Origin: Sipunculus nudus
Taxonomy: Eukaryota; Annelida; Sipuncula; Golfingiida; Sipunculidae
NCBI GenBank assembly: GCA_026874595.1
Contig: CM049322.1
Span: 50,633,340 to 50,697,339 of the forward strand
Length of the DNA stretch: 64,000 nt
Direction: 5' to 3'
In this document: positions 11,395 to 24,877 of the stretch, piece after piece
Layout of the letters: each line of letters starts with the position of its first letter
How positions within the stretch are numbered: the stretch's first letter is position 1
Notes under the pieces: model-generated
Database searches by the model: none
What the model saw: the letters and a program-made list of their open reading frames with translations, nothing else
What the model was told of the DNA's origin: nothing
Translations under genes and position numbers: made by a program

Positions 11395-12000
11395 GGGTGT
11401 GTCAGAAAGGGGGAGGGGCGCGGGCTGAGGTGAATCAGGCGTCTGCTGGACATCAGCCATCACAAGATCATGGCGTGTTTCTCAGGCGCGTGCACAAACC
11501 ACACAATCCTGTTGTAGGCTGCTTGGTACTTTTTATATCTCAAGCTCGTGAGGTTTTGTTTATACCAGTGTGGGCAGTGACTTGTGCAATGTCCGTCATT
11601 TCTTTTATCAAAATAGATGATAGAAGCGACGAAGCGTGTGTGACAGGCACACGGCGATCTGCGCGAACGTACAGCGCATTACCATTGAAATTGAACCATT
11701 TCACACTCAATAATCGTTTATACGAGAAGAAAACATTTTATAAAGACAAATCAGGTCACGGAAATATATTTCCAAAGCAAAAAGGACTTACCTGCGGCGA
11801 TGAATCCCGCTTTCACGGTTCTGTCAAATTCTTTGTCAACAAGCCCGCTTGGGTCAATGACGCGCATTCGTATCGATGAATATTCATAGAGGATTCCCAG
11901 TGCATACCATTATGAGGTCGCTGAGGGTTACTTGCGCCGTTTCAAACTGCTAGCCAGCCCGCTAACGATCTTACCGACCAATGTGATAATAACGGGTCTC
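11395..12000. promoter_or_regulatory. GC/CpG-richer block, possible promoter
   Basis: Stands out from the AT-rich flanks by many CG dinucleotides (for example between 11410 and 11680, and 11860 to 11960). It contains the palindrome ATGAATATTCAT at 11876-11887, also present upstream of the transposase-like gene. It surrounds a possible minus-strand first exon. A plus-strand frame of 160 codons runs through it but has no recognisable content. Confidence 0.35.
11792..11867 (-). CDS. Possible first coding exon of an unidentified minus-strand gene
   Basis: On the minus strand an ATG at 11867 opens 25 codons (MRVIDPSGLVDKEFDRTVKA followed by GFIAA) and runs into a consensus donor GTAAGT just below 11792 (phase 1). 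An in-frame stop lies a short way upstream of the ATG, as expected for a true start. The product is not recognised. Following exons would lie at lower coordinates, possibly nested inside introns of the opposite-strand gene or beyond the window, and none was identified. It could be a chance match. Confidence 0.3.
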
Positions 12001-12622
12001 GTGGGTATTTTTTTGGTGATATAGTCATGAACTAATTATATTCAAGGAAAGGATTAAGAACGTTTATCATTTTAAAGGAAATATGATTATCCAAATATTA
12101 CAAAGTATCTAGATACTATAGCTTTAATATGATCATGCATATTATAATATTATTTATATACACATTTACATTATTTAATTACAAATGTGCAGGGGTAAAA
12201 CAGTAAACGGAAGAGAGAGATTTACGCTTCACCGATTATTACAGGAAATCCACCTCACTATATGTGGTCAAGAATATTGCTCGATCGCCATGGAACAGCT
12301 AAAAGTCCTCTCAGCTAAGCTAAATTTTGCTCATTGTGCAGTACCATTATTTCACTTTGTATTACACGCGCCATTCCTTTTTGGTGGATTTTTTAATCAG
12401 CACTAGAAACTGCACATTGATGTTAAAGGTCTGGTTCCGAGACACACTTATTATATCCAACTATCCAGTTATTGTTATTCTTCCTTCTTTTTCAGCTTAT
12501 CAATGACAACTCAAGAAGGAACGATCGCATTTCATTTGTTTTACGGGACTGTTTTTTTTCTCTGAAACTAGTAAGGTGGATAAAATATAGGTTGGAAATT
12601 GTGCGGTGTAAGAGGAAGAGCC

Positions 12623-12653
12623 GGGGGGGGGGGGGGGGGGGGGTGGGGGGGGG
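12623..12653 (+). repeat. Poly-G tract
   Basis: Twenty-one G, one T and nine G. Capable of G-quadruplex formation; otherwise simple repeat. Confidence 0.9.
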
Positions 12654-13433
12654 TGGTAACTGTTCCATGATAGAAACAAGAAGTGAAGTATCAGATTATG
12701 TTTATCCATGTATCATAACCAAAGGTTTCTAATGTGATAGGCCGGACGTCTGAATGCCTTGTTCAACTATATGGTCTCCTTATATTATCTGACATATCAG
12801 TTAAAATACGTTATATTTTATCCTTTAAATTATTACGAGAAATAATCTAATCCAGAAAAGATGGTGGATAGCTTAAAACGATATATACTGTTTTGTCAAA
12901 TGTATTCGCCTGTTATGTATATCATGTTAGCCAAGCCGTGAAACCGATGTAGCTGATACACACGTAACAAATTTTTTTAATACCGTTAGCTTACAACAGC
13001 TGAGTGCTCAGTGTACTCGGTCACGCAACGCCCCAGAATGAATTAACAAAACGGTGACGTGTGACATCATTATGCTTTCTGACTGTGAAACCAACTGACA
13101 CCAAAGTGTGTAAATGTGTTGGTGCTTGTTAGCATTTGAAATGTTTTACTTGAGTTTTTTGCGACAAATGAGTGACTGTACACGGCTGTTATAGTATGGT
13201 CTCCTTAAATTATATGTCATTTGTTATGACTTGCGTGTTGCATACACCTTTCATATTGGCCTTCGGGCAGCCGTATCGTCTCTCGGCCCTATGGGTCTGG
13301 CCGATATTTTCATCCCCAGGACCATACGGAGGAAATACAGAGCAGGCCAGTCAACACTGTATGACTATATATTGCTTATCAAGCATTATAATATGAGATG
13401 TCAAAATGAAATCCTTAGTTTATTTGATTAATG

Positions 13434-13436
<3 letters not shown>

Positions 13437-13507
<71 letters not shown>
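13437..13507 (+). repeat. Compound microsatellite (CT)n(TA)n
   Basis: A CT dinucleotide run passes directly into a TA run. Confidence 0.9.
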
Positions 13508-13510
<3 letters not shown>

Positions 13511-14106
13511 AATGTATATATAGATGTATGTATATTAATGTTTTACCGAAACCATTATAAAAAACATATACAACTGTAACCGATGAAAATAAATCCTTCA
13601 CTAGTTAAATCTTGTACGGTTTAATTGATTTCAATGGCGAACATGGAACACCCTAGCTGATCCCAAGATGAAGCCGCCTTGGCTTGGGCGTATGAAGATT
13701 AAAGTTCTTTCGGTGGATACGTTATTCACAAGAGCAATTTGTCAATCTGAGTAGATCAGGTCGCACGCGCTTAGAATGCGGCGTTGACCCAGTGTGTTGC
13801 ATGGTATATGTTTTGGAAATTATCAACTGGGCAAATATGTAATAAACCTTGCTCCGATCCTGTTCACTGATATCAGATACGTTGGTCCTGGAAAGTAATT
13901 CATAGCTGAATATGTTTGGCCATAGATAAGTAACAGTTTATGGCAGTGTGTTTATATACCCAACATTTATGTGACAAAAAAAACGTAAAACGTGATTATT
14001 CATCTAAATAACATGAATAATTTAGGGGGACTTATATCTACTATCATGCTTATCTTGATTTCCTGTTCCTCAGTTTTGATATTGCCGAACAACTTGACTT
14101 AAGAAT

Positions 14107-14120
14107 ACCCCCCCCCCCCA

Positions 14121-14186
<66 letters not shown>
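14107..14186 (+). repeat. Compound simple repeat poly-C, poly-A, (TA)n
   Basis: A C run, then an A run, then alternating TA, in direct succession. Confidence 0.9.
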
Positions 14187-14189
<3 letters not shown>

Positions 14190-17100
14190 CAACGTACGAT
14201 GTACGATGCGAGTTCACTGTCATTCAGTAGTGCTATAAAAAAAATCACGTCTACCAGGAAAAAAAAATCCGACCAGTCACACCTGTCCCATGGTGTATCC
14301 GTTCCACCTGCTAAACACAGCAAAACAGACTCGTTTTAGTAATGGTTTGGGACTGCGAGGTTTTAAGGTTAAATGTATGCTTCACCTATTTTGTTAAAAC
14401 GTATAACTTTGCTTAAACCAAACAGTATGGGGACAAATGATGTTACGAACCAGAATGTTACGTCTACTATCATTATTATCCACATACGCTACATTTCTAT
14501 GGCGCTCGTTACGATCAATCATGCATAACCACAAATTTTAGCTAAAGAGTATTCTTTTCCATGTATAAAATATAATGCTGCAAGCCTTCTTATCCATAAA
14601 AGTAGCAGTGTGTTTTTGTATCCATCGAAACGAAGGTTGGATGATGCTATTTTTGCAGCCGGGTTCCGAAAGCGTCAGCCAACTTTCGTAAGAAATTTAC
14701 CTAATCTTGCCATCATTATAGGGTCGTGTAAACGGATGGCTAACTAATATTGATGGTGCTTCCTGCAACCATTTATGCGTGACGTTCGTCCATGCGTCTG
14801 TTCACAGAGCTCAAAAATGATTTGATGCATCAGTCTTACAGTTGGATAATAACCATACGTGTGTTGCTTGTAAAACAATCATCATAGGGGGATCTGATAT
14901 ATTCTTGTAATAATTTTTTGGAGGTATATCCATTTTGGGACACAAATCATTTAATTTAACATTAATTTTTAAATGGCTAAACCAAAATCTTCATAAAGAG
15001 GCAGGAAAGAAAGAGAACTCTTACCTTGCTGTTTTTCATATTTTCTGTTAGACCAACTAATCTTTAATCGATTTATGTGATTTTAAACCAAGTTCAAATC
15101 ATTAGCGTTCTTGGCACGTGACTGCTACTATTATTTACAGGCTGAAAACTGAACATGACGAGAGGCAGATCGTAAAATGGTGACACTGAAATAAATACGC
15201 CACTATATAACTTTATACCTGATCTGCATCTCAAAACACAAACTATGGACCACTGTTAAAAGGATCTTTTTCGATATCGTACGTCTGTTAACAACAGATA
15301 AGGCCTTGAACCTTTTATAACCATATGCAAGAAAACGCCGATCCGACCGCCCTCAGGCTGTTCGTTTTGTTTATATCCATGTGTTTATAACATGTGAGGG
15401 GACGCGCCAAAATAATCTAAAGACATTGTTAACATTTGCGCATGTACGGTGTTTTCTGCTTGTGGACAAATAAGCTCATACATCCGTTATAGAGGCATGA
15501 TAAGGATCTCCCTGTACAGGAATAACCTACACTTCATCAATGTGTACCCACACAAAGTACATGAATTATACAAAAAGAGAACGTATTTAACACCAATGAT
15601 CTTCTTCTGGTATTTTGGACAAGAAAAATGACACTCGTTTTCTCGTATACAATTAGTCTGACCTTAAGACTTTTCATTTAAGGAACGGATCATGTGTCTT
15701 TATAGTTGTTGTTTTATAATTATCATCAGAAATGTAGGGGGCCTGTCATCCATACTCATTTGTTAAAAAGCCAGTCTTTATATTTTTAATCGTGCGATTG
15801 TGTGGGAAAAGTTTCCATTCAAATTGAATGATGTGCACTTGTACAAATATTTCATCGAGTGCAACTCAGTAGTTCAATTGGTGAGTTACAGATGGCGCTG
15901 CCGATTGCGTTTACGAAAATCAACAGGTAATCGGTATTTATGTTTCTCGTGCAAAGACATCAATTCACATAAAACATTCTGATTATTAATTTAAAGGTTT
16001 AGTTGTGCATTAAGTCAGAGTGAAATGAGTATAGATCAATCAATTCTTAAATTATATTTTGTCACATTTTAATGTACATGGGCAAAAATTAAATATGCAT
16101 TGAACATACTTGAATAAACTCAAGTTTAAAATTACAATATTCTTTATAAAATGTGTGGGGATATCCCAGGGACATGCACGGACGCTACTAGCAACTGGGT
16201 TTTTGCTTGCAATTGAAATATGTAAGTATTAAAGATGCACGTTATATTATTTTTTGCTACCGTATATTTCAGAAAAAAGACCCGAATATTACCAGGTGCG
16301 TCAGGAATTATTTAAAAGGAAATCATCACTATACATGACAGACTTTAAGTAAAACAACTAATTTAATATCTGTTCTGTCAAGACATGCCGACTGATGTTA
16401 TGGGGACAAGGGCACCGTGTGGTAGACTTTCATATGAAGTTTGGTACCATAAATATGATAAAATACACCGTCACTCAGCTAAATTAACTCACCGGAGACG
16501 TCACTGGCTAAAAACGCGTCTAATAGGTCGGGACGTATAACATAACTCATTTTGAATCAATTATAACATTCGCTGTTCTCCTAATATTTAAACTCCAGCT
16601 CAACCTGGATAAAGGGCAGATTTATAGGGAATGAACTGTTTATTTCTATATCCATATTTTGGTAATAAAAAATGGGGTGGACCTACTTAAGCAAACAGTT
16701 TCAATTATATAATTTATTATTTTTTTTTTCTCTTTTCTTTTCTCATTTTCTGGTTGCCCGAGACAACTTGTATGGTTGAATAACAAAACTATGAATTCTC
16801 TTTGAGTTGTTGTGACTGTTGTACATTTCACTAAAATTTTAGGGGATGGGTGTCAACAAACGGTTGTCCAGAGTTCTTGATGGCATCACGTGGTTTCACA
16901 TCAATGTAAACCTACATCATCCTGTTTGGCATTTTGTCGACGTTCTTCTGCTGAGAAGCATCGCATCTTTGGCATTTGGACAAATCTGCTGAAAGACCTT
17001 TAGGTCTCATTTCCGTCAGGACAACACATTTAAGATCACATACAATGAGTTACTACAACCACAAACAACACAACATAGTATCCATGCATCACTGTTGAAC

Positions 17101-17443
17101 TAAATTATCCTGAGAAAGTGTTATCTGTCAATCAAAAACAGGTTATTAAGTTGCCAAATTAAAGACAGCGAATCATTTATAATACTTTATGTGGTCTATT
17201 GCCATTTTTCTGTATGTATTATTTCTACAATAAACAACAGAATATTTCTACAATAATGAGCACTGCGGGTAGTGGTTATCTGCAGGCTTCTGGTCCGTCC
17301 AGATATTAAGCATGGCCCCTTTTGTACAATGCAGAATAATCGGACGATAACCTCGCTTTGCAGACCATGAAAGCTTTACATTACTTTTATCATGTTAAAT
17401 GTAACAAGTACGACCTTGTACGTTTTGCCGACTCAACCGACTT

Positions 17444-17878
17444 GAACACTTAGTGTCAGTTATCGCCAACAGATGTCACCGGTGAGATGTAAAAATCTAA
17501 ATTGCAGGTATTTTACAGCTGACATCATATCTTTGAATAATAAAAATGAAAGATAGAATATTACCGGCATAAAGCCCTTTATACGAGTTCCTCCTCCCGA
17601 AAGGGATATTTTATCACAGGGGCGGATTTAAAAAGAATCACAGTCGGCGCGCAATTCCTTTTTTTGTCCAAACAATTATAAAGAATATTAATAATCGTTT
17701 AAAATCTCTAAATGTAGAGCGGGTTTTTGCGTCACGCACCGTTTCGTTCCGTACAATGCTGCATGCGACAGTTATAAATAGACTTTATACATAAAAAAAA
17801 GTGATAAATAGACTTTTTACATTATTCTTTTCCACCTCACCGGTGACATCTATTGGCGATAACTGACACTAGGTGTTC
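17444..17878. mobile_element. Inverted-repeat (MITE-like) element
   Basis: The 46 bp at 17444-17489 and 17833-17878 are near-perfect inverted copies sharing the core GTGTCAGTTATCGCC and ATGTCACCGGTGAG. A weaker outer match (ACCTCGCT / AGCGAGGT) lies beyond both arms, at about 17350 and 17885, suggesting the element is larger and the left arm carries an insertion. No transposase frame inside. Superfamily not assigned. Confidence 0.65.
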
Positions 17879-18119
17879 GGGCCGAGCGAGGTTTATCTGT
17901 GTCAAGGTAATGTACCCCCCTTTTTTTTTCTTTGAATCTGTATCCGTCCTTTTATCACATCTGGTGAGAAAAATGATACAAACACCAATCAAGGAAAACA
18001 AATTTATTTTACAATGGTTATATCATTAAGAATGAAAAAGATTTAATACAATTGTTTTGTGTGATATGATAGAGAAGGTCCAATATATAATCATGACAAA
18101 ATCGACGTAATTCACACTG

Positions 18120-18312
18120 GGAAACTGTATTCATCCTTAATATCAATGTTGACAGGATGTCTTGTTCTGTTTTTTCATCTGTCCTTGCACTCCTTCAACT
18201 TTCAAGCCGTTTGATAAACCTTCTAATATTATTTATTTATTTATTAATTTAATAATTTAATTGACATTGTATTTATTGTATACTGTTATTGGCAATAAAG
18301 ATTAATTTAAAA
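18120..18312 (+). repeat. Possible retrotransposon 3' end
   Basis: A TTTA-rich stretch ending in GGCAATAAAG resembles the 3' tails of non-LTR elements. No coding remnant is attached, so this is a weak call. Confidence 0.25.
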
Positions 18313-18677
18313 ATAAACTTCGAATATTTCCAAGATAAAATTCATAACGCTGTAGTTAACTTGCCGTAATGCATTAAAATAAAAATCTTACATAAATGCT
18401 AGCTTTGGAAATTGTAAGTAGGTTTAACGAGCCGAGATGATACAAATTAAACAATCAACTAAAAAACGGTGAACTGCAGTTAATTTAACCCGTAGAAAAC
18501 CTAAGTCAGCATTATTGCCCGAGAAAAGAGTAGCATTCCATTATACATTTTGGGTTAGAATATATAAAACAAAATATGTAGATCGATTAACACGACTTTT
18601 ATTTAATTGTGTATTATAAAATTATTCTTGATGGATTTAGATCATAGCCATAGATAAAATTCCTGACCACGCCAGTT

Positions 18678-18678
<1 letters not shown>

Positions 18679-18724
<46 letters not shown>

Positions 18725-18746
18725 CACACACACACACACACACACA
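18679..18746 (+). repeat. Compound microsatellite (TC)n(CA)n
   Basis: A long TC run followed immediately by a CA run. Confidence 0.9.
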
Positions 18747-18862
18747 TTATTATATAAACTTTTTATATCATTTACGGCGAAAATCTAGTTTCGCGTGTTT
18801 TACTTTAAAAGAAACAGGTCTATGAGTATATATCAGCTGGCTTTTGAGTGAAGCTATGTTAT

Positions 18863-18894
18863 TTTATTCAGCCGTGTTATTATGCTATTTTATT
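18863..18894 (-). terminator. Candidate polyadenylation signals of the receptor gene
   Basis: Two minus-strand AATAAA hexamers (18863-18868 and 18889-18894) lie about 130-160 bp past the receptor stop codon. Confidence 0.35.
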
Positions 18895-19025
18895 TTGCTC
18901 CGAGGATAACTTTAATAATTTTATCTTCCAAAAGCGACACCAATTGGCGATTTTTATCATATTGTCATTAAGATTCTTTTGTTTTGTTTTCTCAAATTGA
19001 TTCATTTTAAACAAATCCGCTTCCG

Positions 19026-19576
19026 TCACCTCGGCTTGTGATGGAAATATCTCTCTGTTAGTGGATGAAAAAGAATCATTGTTGAGATTAAAATGGCAAG
19101 CAGAAACAGCCAGAAGAAGAATCTGTCAAAAACTTCAGCTAGGCGGCGCCAGTCTTTGGAATGATCCTCGGACGAATCGGAATTACCCTCGGAATCTTCT
19201 TTAATAACCACCGGGGTGGATTCCGGTTTGGAATCTTGACCGACCGTCGTCACTTTTCGACTCCATGCCCTATTTTGCATTTCTATAAATGAGGACTGAT
19301 TATGCGGAACAACACACGGTGGCTCGGACACTCGGCGGAACACCGGAGAGTACTGCGCGTTCGTGGTTGCTATGACAACCTCTCCTTTGTCCTCCTTGAC
19401 AAGGTCGTCGTCCTCCACGGTACCACACATACCGAGCATGCGCGCTAGGTACACGAGTATCAGCTTCCGGGCGTAGCGTGGCACTGGCTTATCTGTGATG
19501 TGATGTAGATTCAATACGAAGACCGTGAGGACCATCGATAGCGTGGTGATAGCCATAGTGCATGTCAGGTAGACTC
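19026..19576 (-). CDS. Receptor exon 6 (M3, cytoplasmic loop, M4, stop)
   Basis: Acceptor CATTTCAG; stop TGA at 19028-19026. Encodes M3 (VYLTCTMAITTLSMVLTVFV), an acidic Ser-rich cytoplasmic loop of about 115 residues (EDSEGNSDSSEDHS), the pre-M4 WRRLAEVFDR, M4 and a short basic tail. Confidence 0.95.
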
Positions 19577-21564
19577 CTGAAATGATAAAAATGATAATAT
19601 GTGACACCGACCATAACGACAATAATATCAAATGTGTAAGAGTTACTTACATCTTTTAATCTACCCCCATCCCTCTTTCTCTCTGTGGCACACACACAAA
19701 CATACACAGATACTTATTCATACACAGATGCACTGAAGTACCTGCTTATCCATCAGTCAACAGGTGATAGTTGCTGTGTGGGTCTAGAAAGATGGTTCCT
19801 TTCTTTGGCCTTATTTGATGAGAAACGCAGGGGAAACAACAACCAGGTAATTGACTGATGCTTAATCTAAGACATCCATTCTGACTTGTTCGTTTATGTT
19901 GCTTTTAGGCCAAGTAACGTAGCATATTTTCCAAGATTTCTTTCTTTAGACAAAACATTATAAGAAATGCGCTATGGGCGAGTCGATTGCAAAAAAATGT
20001 CATTTCTTTGTCATTTTTATACTCTGTGCTACTATTCACATTGTCATATGAAAAAACAAATTTCCAGCATCAAACATCTGTCATTTGAACGTGTATACAC
20101 GCTCTACCAAATACGTCATCTTCAGCATTTTCACAATTTACTTTATCAATACGGATGTACACAGATACGCTGTATCTGATGACCTGCCCATTAGAAATTC
20201 GAACTCAAAACGCTCGCCGGAACAGGTCAGCGGGCATATTGTACGCGACATCTGCTCAGCAAGTCCTTGCTTCCATAATAGTGCTGGGTTTCGGATCAGA
20301 GTTTGATGAGCTATTGGAACAGGGAGGTATTTATTACGTGCTGAGGCCATATAGATGCTCTATGGATGTGCCTTTCCGCTTACTTTCCCGTGAAGACTGT
20401 GCCCCCAGGCTTTCTGAAGTGTTAAATGATAAATCTGACAGGAACTGGTCCCACGTAACTTCAGATGTCAAAAAGTCAACAGGTTTTTGGCCTGTGCAGG
20501 TTTATGGCTCTCTCGGCCGAACCTACATCTTGACAGGTCAAGCCGAGAGCTGCCGCTATGACAGTTATTGCACTGCAAATAAGATAATAAATGCCATGCT
20601 TAAGTCGTCTTGGGGCGTCACCGTGATGATACCAGAATAAGGAATAAAACTGAGCGGGGCCGGGGAGGTTATCAATAAATCTCCCCTTCTGTGTCCAGAT
20701 TAGATTCCTCGCTGGCTTTCCATTGATTTAGCCGGCTTATCGGGGTTAATATCTGCCTCTTTGGTTAGAGAGCATCTTTCGTAGATATCTGTCAATTCTC
20801 ACTCGAGGACATAAATAAAATCTACGGGTGTATGGTTTGTCATTTAGAAGTGCCTATATCACTTGTCTGTCAGGGTATCCTGGGGGAACTCCGAAAATCT
20901 TTTAAATGACATCTGAAATTGGATGTTAGCATATTTTATGGCAGGGTCTACGATCGTTCCCGTGACCAAAGAATGCCAAGCCAACAGATCATCATATAGA
21001 TATATATTTAATCAAGGGTTTTGCCATGTTTATGTCTCAGTCGTGGAACCGACGTATGAACATTCCTAGCGTTCACTGACTCACATGCAATCCACAGATA
21101 TGAAATCTTAAATTATCTTCATGCTTTATAGCAGTTTTGTTCCTAATAACTTAAAGAACTATGTAAGGTCATCAAGTTAAGATCTCTCGCGGAAACTCGG
21201 ATCTGGTTGATATAATATAAAACACATATAATCAATGTACATTAAAAGAACATGTCAGTTGATGCATTAGTCATATTTCAGAAATCCACAAGTTTGATAA
21301 CATTTTCCAATTTCGTGGGTTCCAAGCTTAAATACCAAACATCACTGACGTAATATTTAAATTTAAATTCATGGCGTTGATGTAAGAAAAAGAAAAATCT
21401 TTATATTTGCAGTGATGTTGATTTCTTTAACATTTATTTCGCATTTCTTGAAGCATGGTATGAAATTTACGGCGGTCAGAATTTCTCCCGGAATTTCTTT
21501 TTTTCCACATAATAACTCCTGTCCTTTCTTTGATTGCGTCCTTTGTAATGTTAATGGATATCAC

Positions 21565-21620
<56 letters not shown>

Positions 21621-24282
21621 CTTGTATTCATATACTCACCGAGCAACGGTATGTGGTCGGAGGTCTTCGGTATATTCCCAGCAACATTTAACAAAAATAT
21701 TCGGAAAGACAGTAATACCACAACTCCAATCTGTACCTTCTGTCCGGGAGTGCAGAAAAATACTGATAATAGTAGAACTGACGTCATAATACTTGGCAGT
21801 ATGACGTTCATGATGTAAAACGTGTGACGTCGACGCAGCCGTAAGATAAACGCCACGTTAGCGAACTTTTGGTCAGGGCAACATGCGTAGGAGAACTCTT
21901 TTCTGTCCACCTCCGTGTCATATATTTCCCACTCTCCGTTTTCTTTGTATGAATCTCTATTGATGACACTTGATCCGTTGGTCAGATTCATTTTTGACGT
22001 GTGGTAGCTCCAAGCACCGAATATGAGGGAACAGTTTTGCGTGTCGAAGGGATAGTAGGTGATATCTATGACGCACATAGTCCGGAAGACGCCGCACGGC
22101 TCCCAGTGCACGTGACCCTCGTGTGATATCACTGCGCGCACTTGATTATAATCCTCGTATATCTTTTCAGCTCTGTAACAGATAATTAAAATGTACAGTA
22201 AAGCCAATATTGGAAGAAAAGGACTAAAAATCAGGCCTCTTAGGTCACGATTTTTCCGCGTTTTCTACAAAATCGAAAGATATTATTTGAAATTACACCA
22301 TGTTAAGGCACCAGCGACAAGTTGCTCTTGTAACAAATCGTAAAGAAAAACAGTTGTAACGTGGGAGGCATGTTTAATGATTCATGCATTTAAAAATATA
22401 ACCTTATGTTTTTAGGGTTGTTAACCATTGGTAGCTCGAGTGGAATTTATTTTCACATCTATACGAGTCAGCTGTGGTCACTTTTAAATTTTCTTCCACC
22501 ATCATCAGAAAAAAAAATCGAAACATACAGATCGATCAATCAGTGATTTCTTCGCTTCTTCATTGTTCATAAATATTTAACACATTCATTTTCATAGATT
22601 AACGTAGTAGACAGGATCACAGGCTAGGAACTGTTTGTCTTTACTCCCATTTTACTCATCGTTCGAAATACCACAATATTAATATGATTTTTTTGCGGTT
22701 TTCTTTCAAGACATAACTTGATCATAAAGCTTGTGCTTGGTTTAAATTTTCGGGCATTTTGACTTTAAATTGTTATATCTTATTTTCTTGTTTTTTTTAA
22801 GTTTATACTTTACACCTTAGTAACATAGATAAGAAAATATCAAATCACTCCTAATATATAAAGATTTATTGTTATGCTTCAAGTATTTCGCTGAATGCTC
22901 TTTTCGGCTATGAATCCTATCAAAAGTGATTAACAAATTACATTTATAGAATAATGATTAATTGGAGAAAAGACATTTCCAGAATATGAAACCTTTGATA
23001 AAACCTTACAATATGATACAATTAATTATTTTTTTTCACTCGAGTACATTTCATTAAGGTATTTATCATATGATTGAATATCTAACTACAAATAGAAATT
23101 TATATTAATTCTTAATTTCGAAAATAGTAGGCTGGGCTTCGGTCTGTTAAGGAAAGTGTTCATTAATCTATGAAATGATTTAATCATATTCCATCAGAAG
23201 ATAATGAACCGATATGTTGGTTGCATTCACGAAAGATTGATATATTCTTAATGTGTTGATGACATGAATTATTAACTAAGATGCCGCTTTGATACCTAAA
23301 GCATTAATTAAAAGCAAATTTCCACGTTGGAAATGTTTTAAGATTAAGTGCTACATAATAATAAATGTCTGTATACTTGATAGGCATTCTCATATAAATT
23401 TAAGTCAATGCATCATTTGGTTATGACAAGGACAATAATTTATATACAAAAGAAATGGCGTATACGTTGTAGAACAGACCGGTCTGTACGAATGCTGATA
23501 CTGACTGATAAATAATAACAGTTTAGATTTAGTGAAAGAAATAGGCTTAATGACAATTGAACAGCGATATTTGTACCTCCTATCTATTTTAACCTATAAA
23601 TGCATAAATGATTTAGCCCCTTCATATTTATGTAAGAATTTTCATATGGCGAAGGGCATTCATAATTATTCGACGCGGTTAACCGAAAACAAAAACTGTA
23701 TCCTTCCGAAACCGCGTATTGAAGCCTTCAAGGCTACCTCTTTTTATGCAGGCAGTACTCTATGGAACTCCCTTCCTCGACACATTAAGTTTGCTTCTAA
23801 TTTGCAGCATTTTAAAAAATTATCACGTTCGTACTTCTCCGATTTTACAATGATGTCATAATCTTATCACAGCACGAAATTGTTTTAGATGTAATCGTTG
23901 CTCTCACCGCTGTTAGTACCGTCCCTTTTATTAAATTTATGATATTATCATTCCTTTGTAATGATTTTACAGTCTCATTATGTCTTTTATATTTCGCATT
24001 GTACATGTACTTTTATGTATTTTTATTATCATGTTCCATTTTTTATAATATCTTGTATATCTTGGAAGAGGGCCCTGCTTATAACAGAATTCTTATTCTG
24101 GTACAGGCCACCCTTCACAATATTATAATAAATAAATAAATAAATAAATAAATAAACAGACCCGTTAATGACGGCGAATTCCGGTCTCCATAACCACTTG
24201 GCTTCAACAATAATTTCTTCCAGTCCGTTATGTTGTGTGGGATTCCACCGCAACCTCTCATCAACCCAGTCCTATAACAAAA

Positions 24283-24313
<31 letters not shown>

Positions 24314-24819
24314 AGAGAGTATGAGTTGAGAAAGTAAAGTGGATGTTATCTAGAGAGTAAAGGTCTGTGTGAGTGGGAGAGCGAGAGCGCGATAGAGAGA
24401 TGTAGAGAGAACAATATTCTGAGATCTAGAATAAGAACTTCATAGCTTTTCCGTGAGTCAGTCTGTGATATGAGTATTTCCTTATTAAGCATTGCACATT
24501 AGGCAGACTTTATGGAGGATTATGGGAAACCCAAGGTACAATTCATTTATCAATTTAGATAATCTGGATATATCATATATTTATATTCAAAGCATTATAT
24601 ACCATTGTGGCATCGCATTTAATTGTCTCAGAATAGAAGGTATAACTTCCAGCAGTCCACTGGTGACTAGTATAATCCGTGTCACTGGAGCGTGACAATG
24701 TGAACAGACATGAAAGCTTGTATAAGGGATCACTGCCGGGGTATTCAGAAAGTCGTACGACAGCAAAGATTTCTGAGTATTTTTCGACTGATAAGTTTTA
24801 TAATTCAATATGAATTTCT

Positions 24820-24877
<58 letters not shown>

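Larger units (their letters stand above)
12000..17400. other. Intergenic AT-rich DNA
   Basis: Apart from the simple repeats listed, no gene, RNA or transposon could be supported in this stretch on either strand. Confidence 0.5.

Noticed and set aside
11397-11879. Plus-strand frame of 160 codons across the CpG-richer block
   Set aside because: GC-rich DNA has fewer stops, and the frame shows no domain, signal or compositional sign of coding.
20155-20640. Plus-strand frame of 161 codons in receptor intron 5
   Set aside because: No recognisable motif or splice-supported context; position inside an intron of the opposite-strand gene and lack of features favour chance.
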